Shown here: piece after piece, positions 18,068 through 27,110 of the stretch
How the letters are laid out: the number at the start of each line of letters is the position of its first letter
Numbering within the stretch: the first letter of the stretch is position 1
Notes under the pieces: generated by a model
Database searches by the model: none
What the model was told of the DNA's origin: nothing
Seen by the model: only the letters and a program-made list of their open reading frames with translations
DNA from: Brachybacterium sp. P6-10-X1
GTDB taxonomy: Bacteria; Actinomycetota; Actinomycetes; Actinomycetales; Dermabacteraceae
DNA length: 64,000 nt
Direction: 5' to 3'
Assembly (NCBI RefSeq): GCF_001969445.1
Contig: NZ_CP017297.1
Span: 744,001 to 808,000, forward strand
Translations under genes and position numbers: made by a program

Positions 18068-19261
18068 TCAGGCACGCTGGGCGATCACCGTGCGGTAGAC
18101 GTCCAGGGTGCGCTCGGCGATCGAGGTCCAGGAGAAGTGCTCGGCCGCGCGACGGCGGGAGGCCTCGCCCATCTGCTTCGCCCGCTCGGGATCCGAGACC
18201 ATCCGCACCAGCGCATCGCGCGTGTCCGCGATGAACCTCTCCGGATCGACCGGGGTGCCGGTGCCGTCGGTGACCTGCTCGATCGGCACCAGGTAGCCGG
18301 TCTCCCCGTCGGCCACGACCTCCGGGATGCCGCCGGTGGCGGAGGCGACCACCGGGGTTCCGCAGGCCATCGCTTCGAGGTTCACGATCCCCAGCGGCTC
18401 GTACACGCTCGGGCAGGCGAAGGCGGTCGCGTGGGTGAGGATCTGGGTGAGCTCGTGGCGGGGAAGCATCTCGGTGATCAGGTGGACGTTCCCGCGCTCG
18501 GCGGCCAGCTCGCCCACGAGCGTGTTCACCTCCTGGGCGATCTCGGCGGTGTCCGGGGCCCCGGCGCACAGCACCACCTGGTGGTCGGCGGGGAGGTCGC
18601 GGACGGCGCGCAGGAAGTACGGCAGGCCCTTCTGGCGCGTGATGCGGCCGACGAACACGATCGTGGGCGCGTCGGGGTCGATGCCGCGGGAGGTCAGCGC
18701 CGAGGTCTCCGGGTTCGGCGACCACTGGTCGATGTCGATGCCGTTGTGGACCACGTGCACCTTCGCGGGGTCGACCGTGGGATAGGCGCGCAGGATGTCC
18801 TCCCGCATGCCGCCGGAGACGGCGATCACCCCGGCCGCCCCGTCGTAGGCGGCGGCTTCGGCGAAGGAGCTGACGCGGTACCCGCCGCCGAGCTGCTCCG
18901 CCTTCCACGGCCGCAGCGGCTCGAGGGAGTGCGCCGAGAGCACGTGCGGGATCCCGTGCAGCAGCGAGGCCATGTGACCGGCGAAGTTCGCGTACCAGGT
19001 GTGGGAGTGGACCAGGTCCGCCCCGGCGCAGTCCGCGGCCATCAGCAGGTCGGTGCCCAACGTGCTCAGGGCGGCGTTGGTGCCCTCGAGCTCCGCCGGG
19101 GCCGAGTACGAGGAGGTCCCGGCCTCGTCCCGCTCGGCGCCGAAGGCGCGCACCTGCACCTCGATCTGACCGCGCAGCACGCGCGTCAGCTCGGCGACGT
19201 GCACACCGGCCCCTCCGTAGACCTCCGGCGGGTACTCCTTGGTGAGCAGATCCACGCGCAT
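18068..19261 (-). CDS. glgM: Glycogen synthase / alpha-maltose-1-phosphate synthase (GT4 family)
   Basis: A 397-residue retaining glycosyltransferase with GT-B fold. Visible landmarks are the N-terminal KEYPPEVYGGAGVHV donor/acceptor loop, VHSHTWYANFAG, the hinge region VFVGRITRQKG, and the C-terminal nucleotide-sugar site CPSVYEPLGIVNLEAMACGTPVV (acidic E of the E-x7-E motif). In mycobacteria the orthologue, divergently paired with glgC as here, makes maltose-1-phosphate from ADP-glucose for the GlgE pathway; older annotation calls it glgA. I moved the start to the ATG at 19261, which has AAGGAGG in front, ten codons inside the longest frame. Confidence 0.88.
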   Translation of the reverse strand: MRVDLLTKEYPPEVYGGAGVHVAELTRVLRGQIEVQVRAFGAERDEAGTSSYSAPAELEGTNAALSTLGTDLLMAADCAGADLVHSHTWYANFAGHMASLLHGIPHVLSAHSLEPLRPWKAEQLGGGYRVSSFAEAAAYDGAAGVIAVSGGMREDILRAYPTVDPAKVHVVHNGIDIDQWSPNPETSALTSRGIDPDAPTIVFVGRITRQKGLPYFLRAVRDLPADHQVVLCAGAPDTAEIAQEVNTLVGELAAERGNVHLITEMLPRHELTQILTHATAFACPSVYEPLGIVNLEAMACGTPVVASATGGIPEVVADGETGYLVPIEQVTDGTGTPVDPERFIADTRDALVRMVSDPERAKQMGEASRRRAAEHFSWTSIAERTLDVYRTVIAQRA

Positions 19262-19328
19262 GGTGCCCTCCTCCTTCTGTTGTCCGTCCACAAGACCTGT
19301 CGTGGCGTGATGGGGGCCACTTCTGGAC

Positions 19329-19334
19329 TATCCT
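19329..19334 (+). promoter_or_regulatory. -10 element (TATCCT) of glgC, leaderless
   Basis: TATCCT ends 7 nt before the glgC ATG. No Shine-Dalgarno sequence lies between, so the transcript is predicted to begin at the start codon. Confidence 0.6.
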
Positions 19335-19340
19335 CGCACC

Positions 19341-20585
19341 ATGTCGTCCAAAAAGGTCCTCGCCATCGTCCTCGCCGGCGGTGAGGGGAAGCGGCTGATG
19401 CCGCTCACCCTCGACCGGGCAAAGCCCGCGGTGCCGTTCGGCGGCATCTACCGACTCATCGATTTCGCGCTGTCGAACATCGTCAACTCCGGCTACCTGC
19501 GGGTGGTCGTCCTGACGCAGTACAAGTCCCATTCGCTGGACAAGCACGTCGCCCAGACGTGGCGGATGAGCTCCCTGCTGGGCAACTACGTCGCCCCCGT
19601 CCCGGCGCAGCAGCGCATGGGCAAGCACTGGTTCCGCGGCTCCGCCGACGCGATCGCCCAGTCCCTGAACCTGATCCACGACGAGAAGCCCGAGTACGTG
19701 GTGGTGGTCGGCGCCGACAACATCTACCGCATGGACTTCTCGCAGATGCTGGACGCCCACATCGAATCGGGGAAGTCGTGCACGGTCGCCGGGATCCGGC
19801 AGCCGATCGAGCTCTCCGACCAGTTCGGGGTCATCGAGACCCACGCGTCGGACCCCACCACCATCAAGGCCTTCGTCGAGAAGCCGATGGTGACCGAGGC
19901 TCTGGCGGACGACCCCACCTCGATCCTCGCCTCGATGGGCAACTACATCTTCACCGCGGACGCCCTGGTCGACGCGGTCACCCGCGATGCCGAGGACGAC
20001 TCCTCGAAGCACGACATGGGCGGCGACATCGTGCCGTCCTTCGTGGCCCGGCAGGACGCCGCCGTCTACGACTTCATCCACAACGACGTGCCCGGTTCCA
20101 CCGATCGCGACCGGGACTACTGGCGCGACGTCGGGACCCTGGACGCCTTCTTCGACGCGCACATGGATCTGATCGCGATCCATCCCGTGTTCAACCTGTA
20201 CAACGAGGAATGGCCCACCTACACCGGGAACCGAAACGTCCCGCCGGCGAAGTTCGTCCATGCCGGTCCCGGAGGCCGTGTCGGCTCGGCGGTCGACTCG
20301 ATCATCTCGCCCGGGGTCGTGGTCTCCGGGGCCCAGGTCGCCACCTCCGTCGTCTCCCCGGGAGCCCGGCTGAACTCGTGGTCGACGATCTCGGAATCGG
20401 TGATCATGGACAGCGTCTCCGTCGGCCGCCACAGCCAGATCCACCGCGCGATCATCGACAAGAACGTCGTCGTGCCGCCGCGCACCCAGATCGGTCTGGA
20501 CCCGGAGGAGGATCGAGCTCGCGGTTGGGTGGTCACGGAGTCCGGGATCACGGTGATCGGCAAGGGCACGGTCCTCGAGCCGTGA
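19341..20585 (+). CDS. glgC: Glucose-1-phosphate adenylyltransferase
   Basis: This 414-residue enzyme makes ADP-glucose from glucose-1-phosphate and ATP, the donor used by GlgM/GlgA. The nucleotidyltransferase signature [21 protein letters not shown] is at residues 10-30, followed by [11 protein letters not shown], the metal/substrate site GADNIYRMD, and FVEKP. The C-terminal left-handed beta-helix contains hexapeptide-like repeats ending near the C terminus. It is divergent from glgM, matching the conserved actinobacterial arrangement. The stop overlaps serB as GTGA. Confidence 0.95.
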   Translation: MSSKKVLAIVLAGGEGKRLMPLTLDRAKPAVPFGGIYRLIDFALSNIVNSGYLRVVVLTQYKSHSLDKHVAQTWRMSSLLGNYVAPVPAQQRMGKHWFRGSADAIAQSLNLIHDEKPEYVVVVGADNIYRMDFSQMLDAHIESGKSCTVAGIRQPIELSDQFGVIETHASDPTTIKAFVEKPMVTEALADDPTSILASMGNYIFTADALVDAVTRDAEDDSSKHDMGGDIVPSFVARQDAAVYDFIHNDVPGSTDRDRDYWRDVGTLDAFFDAHMDLIAIHPVFNLYNEEWPTYTGNRNVPPAKFVHAGPGGRVGSAVDSIISPGVVVSGAQVATSVVSPGARLNSWSTISESVIMDSVSVGRHSQIHRAIIDKNVVVPPRTQIGLDPEEDRARGWVVTESGITVIGKGTVLEP

Positions 20586-21253
20586 GCGCGGCACCCGCGC
20601 ACGGCCCGGCGGTCACCGGGCTGCTCGTCTCCGACGTCGATTCCACCTTCCTGACCCAGGAGGTCATCGAGCTGGTCGCGGAGCACGCCGGCGTCCGCGA
20701 CCGGGTCGAGGAGATCACCACCGCGGCGATGCGCGGGGAGCTCGACTTCGCCCAGTCGCTGCGCGCTCGGGTGGCGCTGCTGGCAGGGCTGGACGAATCG
20801 GTCCTCGCCGCGGTGCGCGCCGCGCTGGTGCCGACGCCCGGGGTGCTGGAGCTGGTGCGTCGGGCGACGGCCCACGGCTGGGTGGTCGCGCTGGTCTCGG
20901 GCGGCTTCCACGAGGTGATCGACGAGCTGGCCGCGGAATCAGGGGTCGATCACGTTCTCGCCAACCGCTTCGAGATCTCGGACGGGCGGCTGACCGGCCG
21001 GGTCTCGGGACCGATCATCGACGGCGCGGCCAAGCGGCTCGCGCTCGAGGAGTACGCCGCGACCTACGGGCTCCCGGCCGCCCGGATCGTCGCGGTGGGC
21101 GATGGCGCCAACGACCGTGAGATGCTGCGGGCCGCGGGCACCGGCATCGCCTTCCGGGCCAAGCCCGCCCTGCGCGAGGTCGCCGACGTGATCCTCGACG
21201 GCAGCTCGCTGCTGGCCGCGTGGCCCCACCTGGAGGCGGCCGCGGCCCGCTGA
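20582..21253 (+). CDS. serB: Phosphoserine phosphatase (HAD family)
   Basis: A 223-residue HAD-superfamily phosphatase: motif [15 protein letters not shown] (about residues 18-31, DxDST), motif II VSGGF, and motif [13 protein letters not shown]. It lacks the N-terminal ACT domains of many actinobacterial SerB proteins, so it is the short form. It should catalyse the last step of serine synthesis. The GTG start overlaps the glgC stop by four bases; the long open frame upstream is a shadow of glgC. It converges on the SixA-type gene. Confidence 0.88.
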   Translation: MSAAPAHGPAVTGLLVSDVDSTFLTQEVIELVAEHAGVRDRVEEITTAAMRGELDFAQSLRARVALLAGLDESVLAAVRAALVPTPGVLELVRRATAHGWVVALVSGGFHEVIDELAAESGVDHVLANRFEISDGRLTGRVSGPIIDGAAKRLALEEYAATYGLPAARIVAVGDGANDREMLRAAGTGIAFRAKPALREVADVILDGSSLLAAWPHLEAAAAR

Positions 21254-21269
21254 GGCCGGGGCGGAGGCG

Positions 21270-21797
21270 TCAGGGGCGCACGATGGTGTGCAGCCGCAGC
21301 GCGTCCTCGTCCAGCTCCGACCAGTGCGCGAGAGGGCCCGACAGGATGCCCATCCCGCCGGTGGGCATGCCCAGACGGGCCTGGGCGACGGAGCCCGCGT
21401 CGGACTCCTCGTCGGCGAGCAGGGAGGCCAGCGAGGACATCGTGGGCTCATGGCCGACGACCATCACCACGGCGTCGCCGTCGTCCACCTCGCGCAGCAG
21501 CGCCAGGACCTCCCCGGCTCCGCCGCTGTAGATGTCCTCGTGGACGGTGACGGTGCCGTCCAGGGCGGGCATCGCCGCGGCCATCGCCTCCCAGGTCTGG
21601 GTGGTGCGCAGCGCATCCGAGACCAGGACCCGCGCCGGGCGGACGTTCTGGGAGGCGAGGTACTCCCCCACCAGCTGCGCCTGGGATGCACCGCGATCGG
21701 CGAGCGGACGCTCGTGGTCCGGCTGTCCGGAGCCGCTGTCCGCCTTGCCGTGGCGCATCAGCAGGAGCAGACGACTGTCGGGTTCGGGGGATGACAT
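21270..21797 (-). CDS. SixA-type histidine phosphatase
   Basis: A 175-residue member of the histidine phosphatase (phosphoglycerate mutase-like) superfamily. The phosphohistidine RHG motif is LLLMRHGKAD at residues 11-20 and the second catalytic histidine is in VVGHEPTMSSL (about 113-123). The short length and the KADSGSGQPDHERPLADRG loop are typical of SixA, which dephosphorylates histidine phosphotransfer proteins, though many relatives have unknown substrates. It is transcribed toward serB. Confidence 0.85.
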   Translation of the reverse strand: MSSPEPDSRLLLLMRHGKADSGSGQPDHERPLADRGASQAQLVGEYLASQNVRPARVLVSDALRTTQTWEAMAAAMPALDGTVTVHEDIYSGGAGEVLALLREVDDGDAVVMVVGHEPTMSSLASLLADEESDAGSVAQARLGMPTGGMGILSGPLAHWSELDEDALRLHTIVRP

Positions 21798-21850
21798 CTC
21801 GGTGCGTTCACGCCTTCGTTCGGAGGTCTCGGGTCGATCCGCGATCGGGC

Positions 21851-22576
21851 TCAGTGTCCCATGCCCAGGCCGCCGTCGACGGGGATCACGGCGCCGGAGA
21901 TGTAGGCGGCGTCGTCCCCGGCGAGGAAGGCCACCACCCGGGCGACCTCCTCGGGATCGGCGAAGCGTCCCGCAGGGATGGCCTTCAGATAGGTTGCCTG
22001 CAGGTCCTCGGACAGGGACTGGGTCATCTCGGTGTCGATGTAGCCGGGGGCCACGACGTTCGCCGTGATGCCGCGCGATCCGAGCTCGCGCGTCAGGGCG
22101 CGGGCGACGCCGATCAGACCCGACTTCGAGGCCGCGTAGTTGACCTGTCCCGGGGAGCCGTACAGGCCGACCACCGAGCTGATCAGGACGATGCGTCCCT
22201 TCTTCTTGCGGATCATGGACTTGATGACCCGCTTGACGGTGCGGAACGTCCCGGTGAGGTTGGTGTCCAGCACGGACTCGAAGGCGTCGTCGCTCATCCG
22301 CATCAGCAGCTGATCGTCGGTGATGCCGGCATTGGCGATCAGCACCTCGATCGGGCCGTGCTCCGCCTCGGCGGCCCTGATCGCGCCGTCGAGGCTCTCC
22401 CCGTCGGTGACGTCGGCCGCGACGGTCAGCGCGCCCTCGGGGCCGCCCTGTCCGGAGCGGCTGGTCACGGCCACCTTGTCGCCGCGACGGAGGAACTCCT
22501 CGGCGATGGAGCGGCCGATCCCGCGATTGCCTCCGGTGATCAGGACACTGCGCGGCTCGGGGGTGGCGTCGGACAT
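21851..22576 (-). CDS. fabG: 3-oxoacyl-ACP reductase (SDR family)
   Basis: A 241-residue short-chain dehydrogenase close to FabG/MabA. NADPH motif GGNRGIG at about residues 15-21, NAG at about 87-89, catalytic Ser-Tyr-Lys as ISSVVGLYGSPGQVNYAASKSG (Tyr-x3-Lys at about 149-153), and the C-terminal YISGAVIPVDGGLGMGH. It reduces beta-ketoacyl-ACP in fatty-acid elongation. GGAG precedes the ATG. It is divergent from the following proline-rich gene; fabI is not adjacent, unlike in mycobacteria. Confidence 0.9.
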   Translation of the reverse strand: MSDATPEPRSVLITGGNRGIGRSIAEEFLRRGDKVAVTSRSGQGGPEGALTVAADVTDGESLDGAIRAAEAEHGPIEVLIANAGITDDQLLMRMSDDAFESVLDTNLTGTFRTVKRVIKSMIRKKKGRIVLISSVVGLYGSPGQVNYAASKSGLIGVARALTRELGSRGITANVVAPGYIDTEMTQSLSEDLQATYLKAIPAGRFADPEEVARVVAFLAGDDAAYISGAVIPVDGGLGMGH

Positions 22577-22648
22577 GAAGGCTCCTTGAGGTGGGGACGG
22601 CGGGAGGACCGCGGGGCGTCGGGTGCGGCCCCGTGGACCCGTGTGCTC

Positions 22649-22654
22649 TACGAT
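22649..22654 (+). promoter_or_regulatory. -10 element (TACGAT) for the proline-rich protein pair
   Basis: TACGAT lies about 75 bp upstream of the ATG at 22729, giving a leader that includes GGGAAGG about ten bases before the start. Position and hexamer match only. Confidence 0.4.
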
Positions 22655-22728
22655 ACGGGGCGAGACAGTGTGGGGAACCGTGGGGGAATCCCGCCCTCGA
22701 ACGTCAGCCCTGGGAAGGTACTACGCAG

Positions 22729-24351
22729 ATGGCATACCGCTTCAATCCTCCGCCGAACTGGCCCATCGAGGACCCGAACTGGACGCCGTACCCCGGCTGG
22801 CAGCCGGACCCCTCGTGGGGCCCCGCCCCCGAGGGCTGGAACTTCTGGGTCGAGGCCGAGGAGCCGGCTGCGGAGCCAGAGCAGCCGGCGCAGCCCGCAG
22901 AGCCCGCGGAGCCCGCCCAGGACGACGCGACGCGACTGGTCTCGACCGATCAGGCGAGCCAGGCAGCGGCCGAGGGCGCTGCACAGCCGCAGCAGCCGCT
23001 CGAGCCCGTGGAGGAGTCCTCGACTGAGCAGCCGCCGAGCGACAGCTCCGAGGTTCCCGACCACCGCGCGACCGGCCCCGCGGACGAGCCCGCGACCGGC
23101 GAGCAGCCGCCCTCGAGCATCGAACAGGAACCCGAGGAGTCCGACTCCTCCCAGCACACGCCGGGCGTCGCTGCGGCGGGCGTCGGCCTCGGCGCGGCGG
23201 CGAGGGACGACGCGGAAGACCACGACGCCACCCACGTCGCCGGCCCGGGCGAGCAGGAGCAGCCCGAACAGGCCGCCCCGGCGCCCGAGGCGCCCCAGGC
23301 GCCTGCGGGCGGCTCGGCCGAGACCTCCGAGTACCAGGGGCCGGACCTCGAGGCCGGGTTGGCCCAACAGGCGCCGTACGAGTCGGCCCGGCCCGTGGAG
23401 CCCGCTGCTCAGCAGGATGCGGGCTACGGGCAGGGCGGGTCGGCTCCGGACGAGGGCCAGGGGTCTCCGGCCCCCGGCTACGGACAGGCCCCTCCGGCCC
23501 CGGCCTACGGCCAGGCCGCAGGCGATCAGGGGTACGCGCAGGCATCCCCGGCTCCGGGATACGCGCAGGCATCCCCGGCTCCGGGGTATGGCCAGGGGTC
23601 CGCCTCGGACTACCCCGTGGGCCCCGGTTACGGACAGAGCCCCGGCACAGACTCCGGATGGACCGCGAGCACCGGCCAGGGCGAGCCGCCGAAGAAGGGC
23701 GCGATCGCACGGTTCTGGTGGGTCGGATGCATCGTCCTGTTCCTCGTGGCCGCCCTCATCGTCGCGGTCGTCGGGATCTTCCTCTTCACCCGCGGCGGCG
23801 GCGACACCGCCGAGGGCGATGGCTCGACCCCCACCAGCCAGGAGGAATCGGCCACCGAGGAGGAGAGCGCCACCGAGGAGGAGACCGCCACCGCGGAGGA
23901 GGCCCAGTCGCCGGACCCGACCACCGAGCTGCCCACGATCAGCGAATCCGCCGTCTCGAAGGACGTCGTCAGCGAGAACGGTGCGGGAACCGTCGCGGTG
24001 GACATGACGTGGGCGTCCGCCGAGGACCTGCCGAGCAGCTACGGCGGCACGGTCGAGGAGGCCCAGCACGGCCAGTACCTCGTGGTGACCTCGCAGGTGA
24101 CCGTGACCGAGGGGACGATGGACTTCCCCTCGTTCTACTTCAGCGTCGTCACGCCGTACGGCGGCACCGTCGATTCGTCGTCCGAGACCTTCGGCCTGGC
24201 GAACTCGGGGATGGACTACGACACCTCCTACCAGTTCCAGAAGGGGGAGACCTACACGATCACCCAGCTGTTCGACATGGAGAAGTCCGGCGGCAACACG
24301 CTGGTCTACGACAACTACACCGACGTGTACAAGTGGGAAATCCCTGCGTGA
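22729..24351 (+). CDS. Single-span membrane protein with W/P-rich N terminus and DUF4352-like outer domain
   Basis: This 540-residue protein begins with a Trp/Pro-rich module (FNPPPNWP...PGWQPDPSWGPAPEGWNFW, residues 5-45), continues with about 280 residues of acidic, Ala/Pro/Gln-rich disordered sequence, and has one membrane helix at about 327-352. An acidic Thr/Glu linker and a C-terminal beta-rich domain of about 130 residues resembling DUF4352 follow. Just before the helix are GYGQ/GYAQ repeats, including a perfect nine-residue duplication (YAQASPAPG). The true start is the ATG at 22729; the open frame upstream is intergenic. The stop overlaps the next gene as GTGA, and both share the N-terminal motif. 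Function unknown; topology suggests a cytoplasmic disordered arm and an exported sensor-like domain. Confidence 0.8.
   Translation: MAYRFNPPPNWPIEDPNWTPYPGWQPDPSWGPAPEGWNFWVEAEEPAAEPEQPAQPAEPAEPAQDDATRLVSTDQASQAAAEGAAQPQQPLEPVEESSTEQPPSDSSEVPDHRATGPADEPATGEQPPSSIEQEPEESDSSQHTPGVAAAGVGLGAAARDDAEDHDATHVAGPGEQEQPEQAAPAPEAPQAPAGGSAETSEYQGPDLEAGLAQQAPYESARPVEPAAQQDAGYGQGGSAPDEGQGSPAPGYGQAPPAPAYGQAAGDQGYAQASPAPGYAQASPAPGYGQGSASDYPVGPGYGQSPGTDSGWTASTGQGEPPKKGAIARFWWVGCIVLFLVAALIVAVVGIFLFTRGGGDTAEGDGSTPTSQEESATEEESATEEETATAEEAQSPDPTTELPTISESAVSKDVVSENGAGTVAVDMTWASAEDLPSSYGGTVEEAQHGQYLVVTSQVTVTEGTMDFPSFYFSVVTPYGGTVDSSSETFGLANSGMDYDTSYQFQKGETYTITQLFDMEKSGGNTLVYDNYTDVYKWEIPA
23533..23586 (+). repeat. 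27-bp tandem duplication in the proline-rich protein gene
   Basis: Two adjacent 27-bp units, differing only at the last base, encode YAQASPAPG twice. It is flanked by looser GYGQ-type repeats. Confidence 0.9.
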
Positions 24352-24860
24352 GTGGGCAGTTCAACCCCCCGCCGAACTGGCCGGAGCCGCCTCGTGAGGG
24401 CTGGACCCCGCCGGAGGACTTCCGCCCCCACGCCTCGTGGGGGCGGGTCCCGGCAGGGTGGCGTCTGTGGACCCCGCGGACTCCCCTCGGCCACGGGCGA
24501 GCCCCGCTGCAGGATTCGGAGGACGTTCCCGCCAGCGGCGCGCGTCCGCGCCGGCGCGTTCAGACCTACCCGGTCGAGGTGCTCAATCCCGGGATGTGGA
24601 CGCACAACCACCTCGAGGACGAGGATTACGGCTTCCCTCCCGTGAAGCCCGTGAAGAACCGACCCCGGCTGCGCCTCGGGGTCACCATCTCGGTGACCGC
24701 GGCGGGATTCCTGCTCGCCGCGCTGACCGCCGTGATGTTCGTGCTCCTGGTCGACTTCGCGATCGAGGACCTGCCCGGCATGCTCTCCGGGGCCCCTGGC
24801 TCCCTGGTCTCCGCCACCGTCGATCCTGGGACCGTGCCCGCGGCGCCGGATGCCGGATGA
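24348..24860 (+). CDS. Small W/P-motif membrane protein, paralogous N terminus to the upstream gene
   Basis: A 170-residue protein that opens with the same motif as its neighbour (FNPPPNWPEPP, then GWTPPEDF, ASWGRVPAGWRLW) and has one membrane helix at about 108-135 followed by a short outer tail. It lacks the long linker and the DUF4352-like domain. The GTG start overlaps the upstream stop, and its own stop overlaps the SURF1 start (ATGA). I do not recognise the family. The shared motif suggests the two proteins bind the same partner at the membrane. Confidence 0.7.
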   Translation: MSGQFNPPPNWPEPPREGWTPPEDFRPHASWGRVPAGWRLWTPRTPLGHGRAPLQDSEDVPASGARPRRRVQTYPVEVLNPGMWTHNHLEDEDYGFPPVKPVKNRPRLRLGVTISVTAAGFLLAALTAVMFVLLVDFAIEDLPGMLSGAPGSLVSATVDPGTVPAAPDAG

Positions 24861-25762
24861 CTCGACGTTCCGCCCGTTCTCGCGTCCTGCTCAGCCGCGA
24901 GACGCTGCTGGGGCTCCTGCTCGTCCTGCTCGCCTCGGCGATCTGCGTCGCCCTGGGCTTCTGGCAGTTCGGCCGCTTCGAGGGCAAGCGTGACGCGGCC
25001 GCGGTGATCGAGGCCAACTACGCCGCCGCACCCGTGCCGATGACCGAGGTGCTCCGGACGCCTGATGCGCCGCTGTCCCCCACGGATGACTGGACCCCGG
25101 TCGAGCTCAGCGGCAGCTACTGCACCGACCCCGATTGCGTGCTGTACGTGCGCAACCGGCAGCTCGGCGGCCACGTCGGCTTCTGGCAGCTGGTCCCGTT
25201 CAGAACCGACGACGGCTCCACCTTGCTGGTCAACCGCGGCTGGGTGAATTCTCAGGGCCAGCGCTCCGCCCCGGCCGACCCCCCTGCCGTGCCCGAGGGC
25301 GACGTGACCCTGACCGTGCGGCTGCGTCCCGCCGAGCCCGTGCTCGACCGGGAGATCCCCGAGGGCCAGGTGCACTCGGTGAACCCGCCCCAGATCGAGG
25401 GACTGCTGCCGGCCATGGACGGCGAGATGATCCGCCAGGCCTATGGAGACCTCGTCACGGAGGAGCCGTCCTCCCCGCGGCCGGCCGCCCTGCCCGCACC
25501 CTCCACGTCCCTCGGCCCCCACCTGTCCTATTCGGTGCAGTGGTGGATCTTCGCCCTGTTCTTCCCGGGCGCCCTGATCTACCGCACCCGGCGCGCGATC
25601 CAGGATCTCGAGGCCGAGGCCGAGGACGCCGATGCCGCCGACGATCCGGGAACCCGCCCGCGCCGCACCGCAGACCACCGTCCCCAGCGGCAGGCCCACA
25701 GCCGGCGCCGGGGGCCTGACGAGGAGGAAGAAGATGCACTCATCGACCACCCGGGCCGCTGA
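24857..25762 (+). CDS. SURF1-family cytochrome oxidase assembly protein
   Basis: A 301-residue protein with the SURF1 layout: an N-terminal membrane helix (about 17-35, ending GFWQFGRF), an outer beta domain (VELSGSY, VYVRNRQLGGHVGFWQLVPF, LLVNRGWV) and a C-terminal helix (about 222-240, YSVQWWIFALFFPGALIY). SURF1 helps insert heme into aa3-type cytochrome c oxidase. The start ATG overlaps the preceding gene. The charged C-terminal tail overlaps the next gene by 29 bp. The family assignment is good; its target oxidase is not in the window. Confidence 0.85.
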   Translation: MTRRSARSRVLLSRETLLGLLLVLLASAICVALGFWQFGRFEGKRDAAAVIEANYAAAPVPMTEVLRTPDAPLSPTDDWTPVELSGSYCTDPDCVLYVRNRQLGGHVGFWQLVPFRTDDGSTLLVNRGWVNSQGQRSAPADPPAVPEGDVTLTVRLRPAEPVLDREIPEGQVHSVNPPQIEGLLPAMDGEMIRQAYGDLVTEEPSSPRPAALPAPSTSLGPHLSYSVQWWIFALFFPGALIYRTRRAIQDLEAEAEDADAADDPGTRPRRTADHRPQRQAHSRRRGPDEEEEDALIDHPGR

Positions 25763-26546
25763 CCGGCGCCGCCCACCCGCGAGCCGATTCCTGCCGGGTC
25801 CCCGGCCTCGCCGGATCGCCCACCGCGGTCTCGCCCTGGACGCCGCCGAGAACACCCTGGGTGCCTTCCAGGCCGCTGTGGCCGCCGGCGCGGGCATGCT
25901 GGAGACCGACACCCGCGCCACCGCCGACGGGCTCGCCCTCGCCGTCCACGACGAGGACCTCCGGCGGATCGCGGGCGATCCCCGCCGCATCGACGAGCTG
26001 ACCGCCGCCGAAGCCGGGGCCGTCCGCCTGGCGGACGACGAACCGCTGGCGATGCTGGAGGACGTGCTGGACGCCTTCCGCGACGTCCCGGTCAACATCG
26101 ACGTCAAGGCCCCCTCCGCCATCGGCCCGGCCGTCGCGGCGATCGCCCGCACCCGCAGCGCGGACCGGGTCTGCATCGCCGGGTTCGACGGCGCCGTGGT
26201 CCGTCGGACGGTCCGCACGGTGCAGGCGGCCACGGGCACCCTCCCGGTGCGCAGCGCCGGCCGCGGCGTGATGGCCGCGTTCCTCGCCGCCCGCGCCGTC
26301 GAGGCGCCCGACGCCGTGATCGGGCGGCTCCTCGCCCCCTACGCCGCCCTCCAGGTCCCCATGACCTACCAGGACTACCCGATCGTGACCCCGGTGAACA
26401 TCGCCGCCGCGCATCGGGCGGGCTGCGAGATGCACGTGTGGACGGTCGACGACCCCGCGACCATGCGGGAACTCCTGGTCACCGGCGTGGATGGTATCAT
26501 CACCAATCGGGTCGATCTGCTCTGCGAGCTGCTCGACGCCGCGTGA
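25734..26546 (+). CDS. Glycerophosphodiester phosphodiesterase
   Basis: A 270-residue GDPD TIM-barrel enzyme that hydrolyses glycerophosphodiesters to glycerol-3-phosphate and an alcohol. Catalytic and metal motifs are at the start: IAHRG (His-Arg) followed by AENTLGAF, then LETDTRATADG and the second catalytic histidine in AVHDEDL. The C-terminal strand HVWTVDDPATMRELLVTGVDGIITNR is typical of the family. I chose the ATG at 25734, which follows GGAGGAAG and starts inside the end of the SURF1 gene. Confidence 0.9.
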   Translation: MHSSTTRAADRRRPPASRFLPGPRPRRIAHRGLALDAAENTLGAFQAAVAAGAGMLETDTRATADGLALAVHDEDLRRIAGDPRRIDELTAAEAGAVRLADDEPLAMLEDVLDAFRDVPVNIDVKAPSAIGPAVAAIARTRSADRVCIAGFDGAVVRRTVRTVQAATGTLPVRSAGRGVMAAFLAARAVEAPDAVIGRLLAPYAALQVPMTYQDYPIVTPVNIAAAHRAGCEMHVWTVDDPATMRELLVTGVDGIITNRVDLLCELLDAA

Positions 26547-26605
26547 GCACCCCGCGCCGGGAACAGATCGGATCCCGCGGGCGTTGCCGCCACTGAGACC
26601 TCATC

Positions 26606-26625
26606 GGGCGGGATCCCGTCCGCCC
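26606..26625. terminator. Possible weak hairpin between GDPD and rbpA
   Basis: GGGCGG and CCGCCC form a 6-bp stem with an 8-nt loop just upstream of the rbpA ribosome-binding site. There is no U-tract; it may be a terminator of the upstream gene or part of the rbpA leader. Confidence 0.3.
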
Positions 26626-26651
26626 ACCATCCGGCAGGAAGCGAGAACCGC

Positions 26652-27002
26652 ATGAACAGCCGCAGCCTGCGAGGCACCCGACTGGGCTCCCTCTCCATGG
26701 AGACCGACGAAGGCGTCCTCGCCGCACCGCGCCAGGAGGCCGTCTACGACTGCCCCAACGGCCACACCATCGTCCTCCCCTTCTCGGTCGAGGCCGACGT
26801 GCCCGCCGTCTGGGAGTGCCGTTGCGGTGCCTCAGCGCTGCTGCGCGATCACGAGCGGCCCGAGGCGAAGGCCGGCAAGCCGGTGCGCACCCATTGGGAC
26901 ATGCTCCTCGAGCGCCGCAGCGAGGAGGACCTGCAGGTCCTCCTCGACCAGCGTCTGGCCCTGCTGCGCTCCGGTCGGCTGCACCAGCGCCGCAACCTCT
27001 GA
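26652..27002 (+). CDS. rbpA: RNA polymerase-binding protein RbpA
   Basis: This 116-residue protein binds the primary sigma factor and RNA polymerase and stabilises the open promoter complex in actinobacteria. The N-terminal tail (SLRGTRLGSLSMETDEGV) is followed by the core domain with zinc-coordinating-type cysteines (YDCPNGH, WECRCG), a basic linker (EAKAGKPVRTHWDML) and the sigma-interacting domain (LLERRSEEDLQVLLDQRL). AGGAAG is upstream of the ATG. It is followed by a strong hairpin. Presence of RbpA is relevant to the many -35-less promoters in this window. Confidence 0.96.
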   Translation: MNSRSLRGTRLGSLSMETDEGVLAAPRQEAVYDCPNGHTIVLPFSVEADVPAVWECRCGASALLRDHERPEAKAGKPVRTHWDMLLERRSEEDLQVLLDQRLALLRSGRLHQRRNL

Positions 27003-27026
27003 GCCGCGCGACCGCGCGATACGTCG

Positions 27027-27062
27027 GCGCCCCCGTTCCACCGTACGGTGGGGCGGGGGCGC
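27027..27062. terminator. Strong intrinsic-type hairpin between convergent rbpA and fxsA
   Basis: GCGCCCCC (27027-27034) pairs with GGGGGCGC (27055-27062), with an inner stem CCACC/GGTGG around a GTAC loop. The near-perfect 36-nt hairpin can serve both converging genes. It has no U-tract, as is usual for high-GC actinobacterial terminators. Confidence 0.75.
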
Positions 27063-27110
27063 TGCTGCGTCCTGGTCCGGCGCTCGGGGTGCTCAGTCCT
27101 GGGTGATCGC

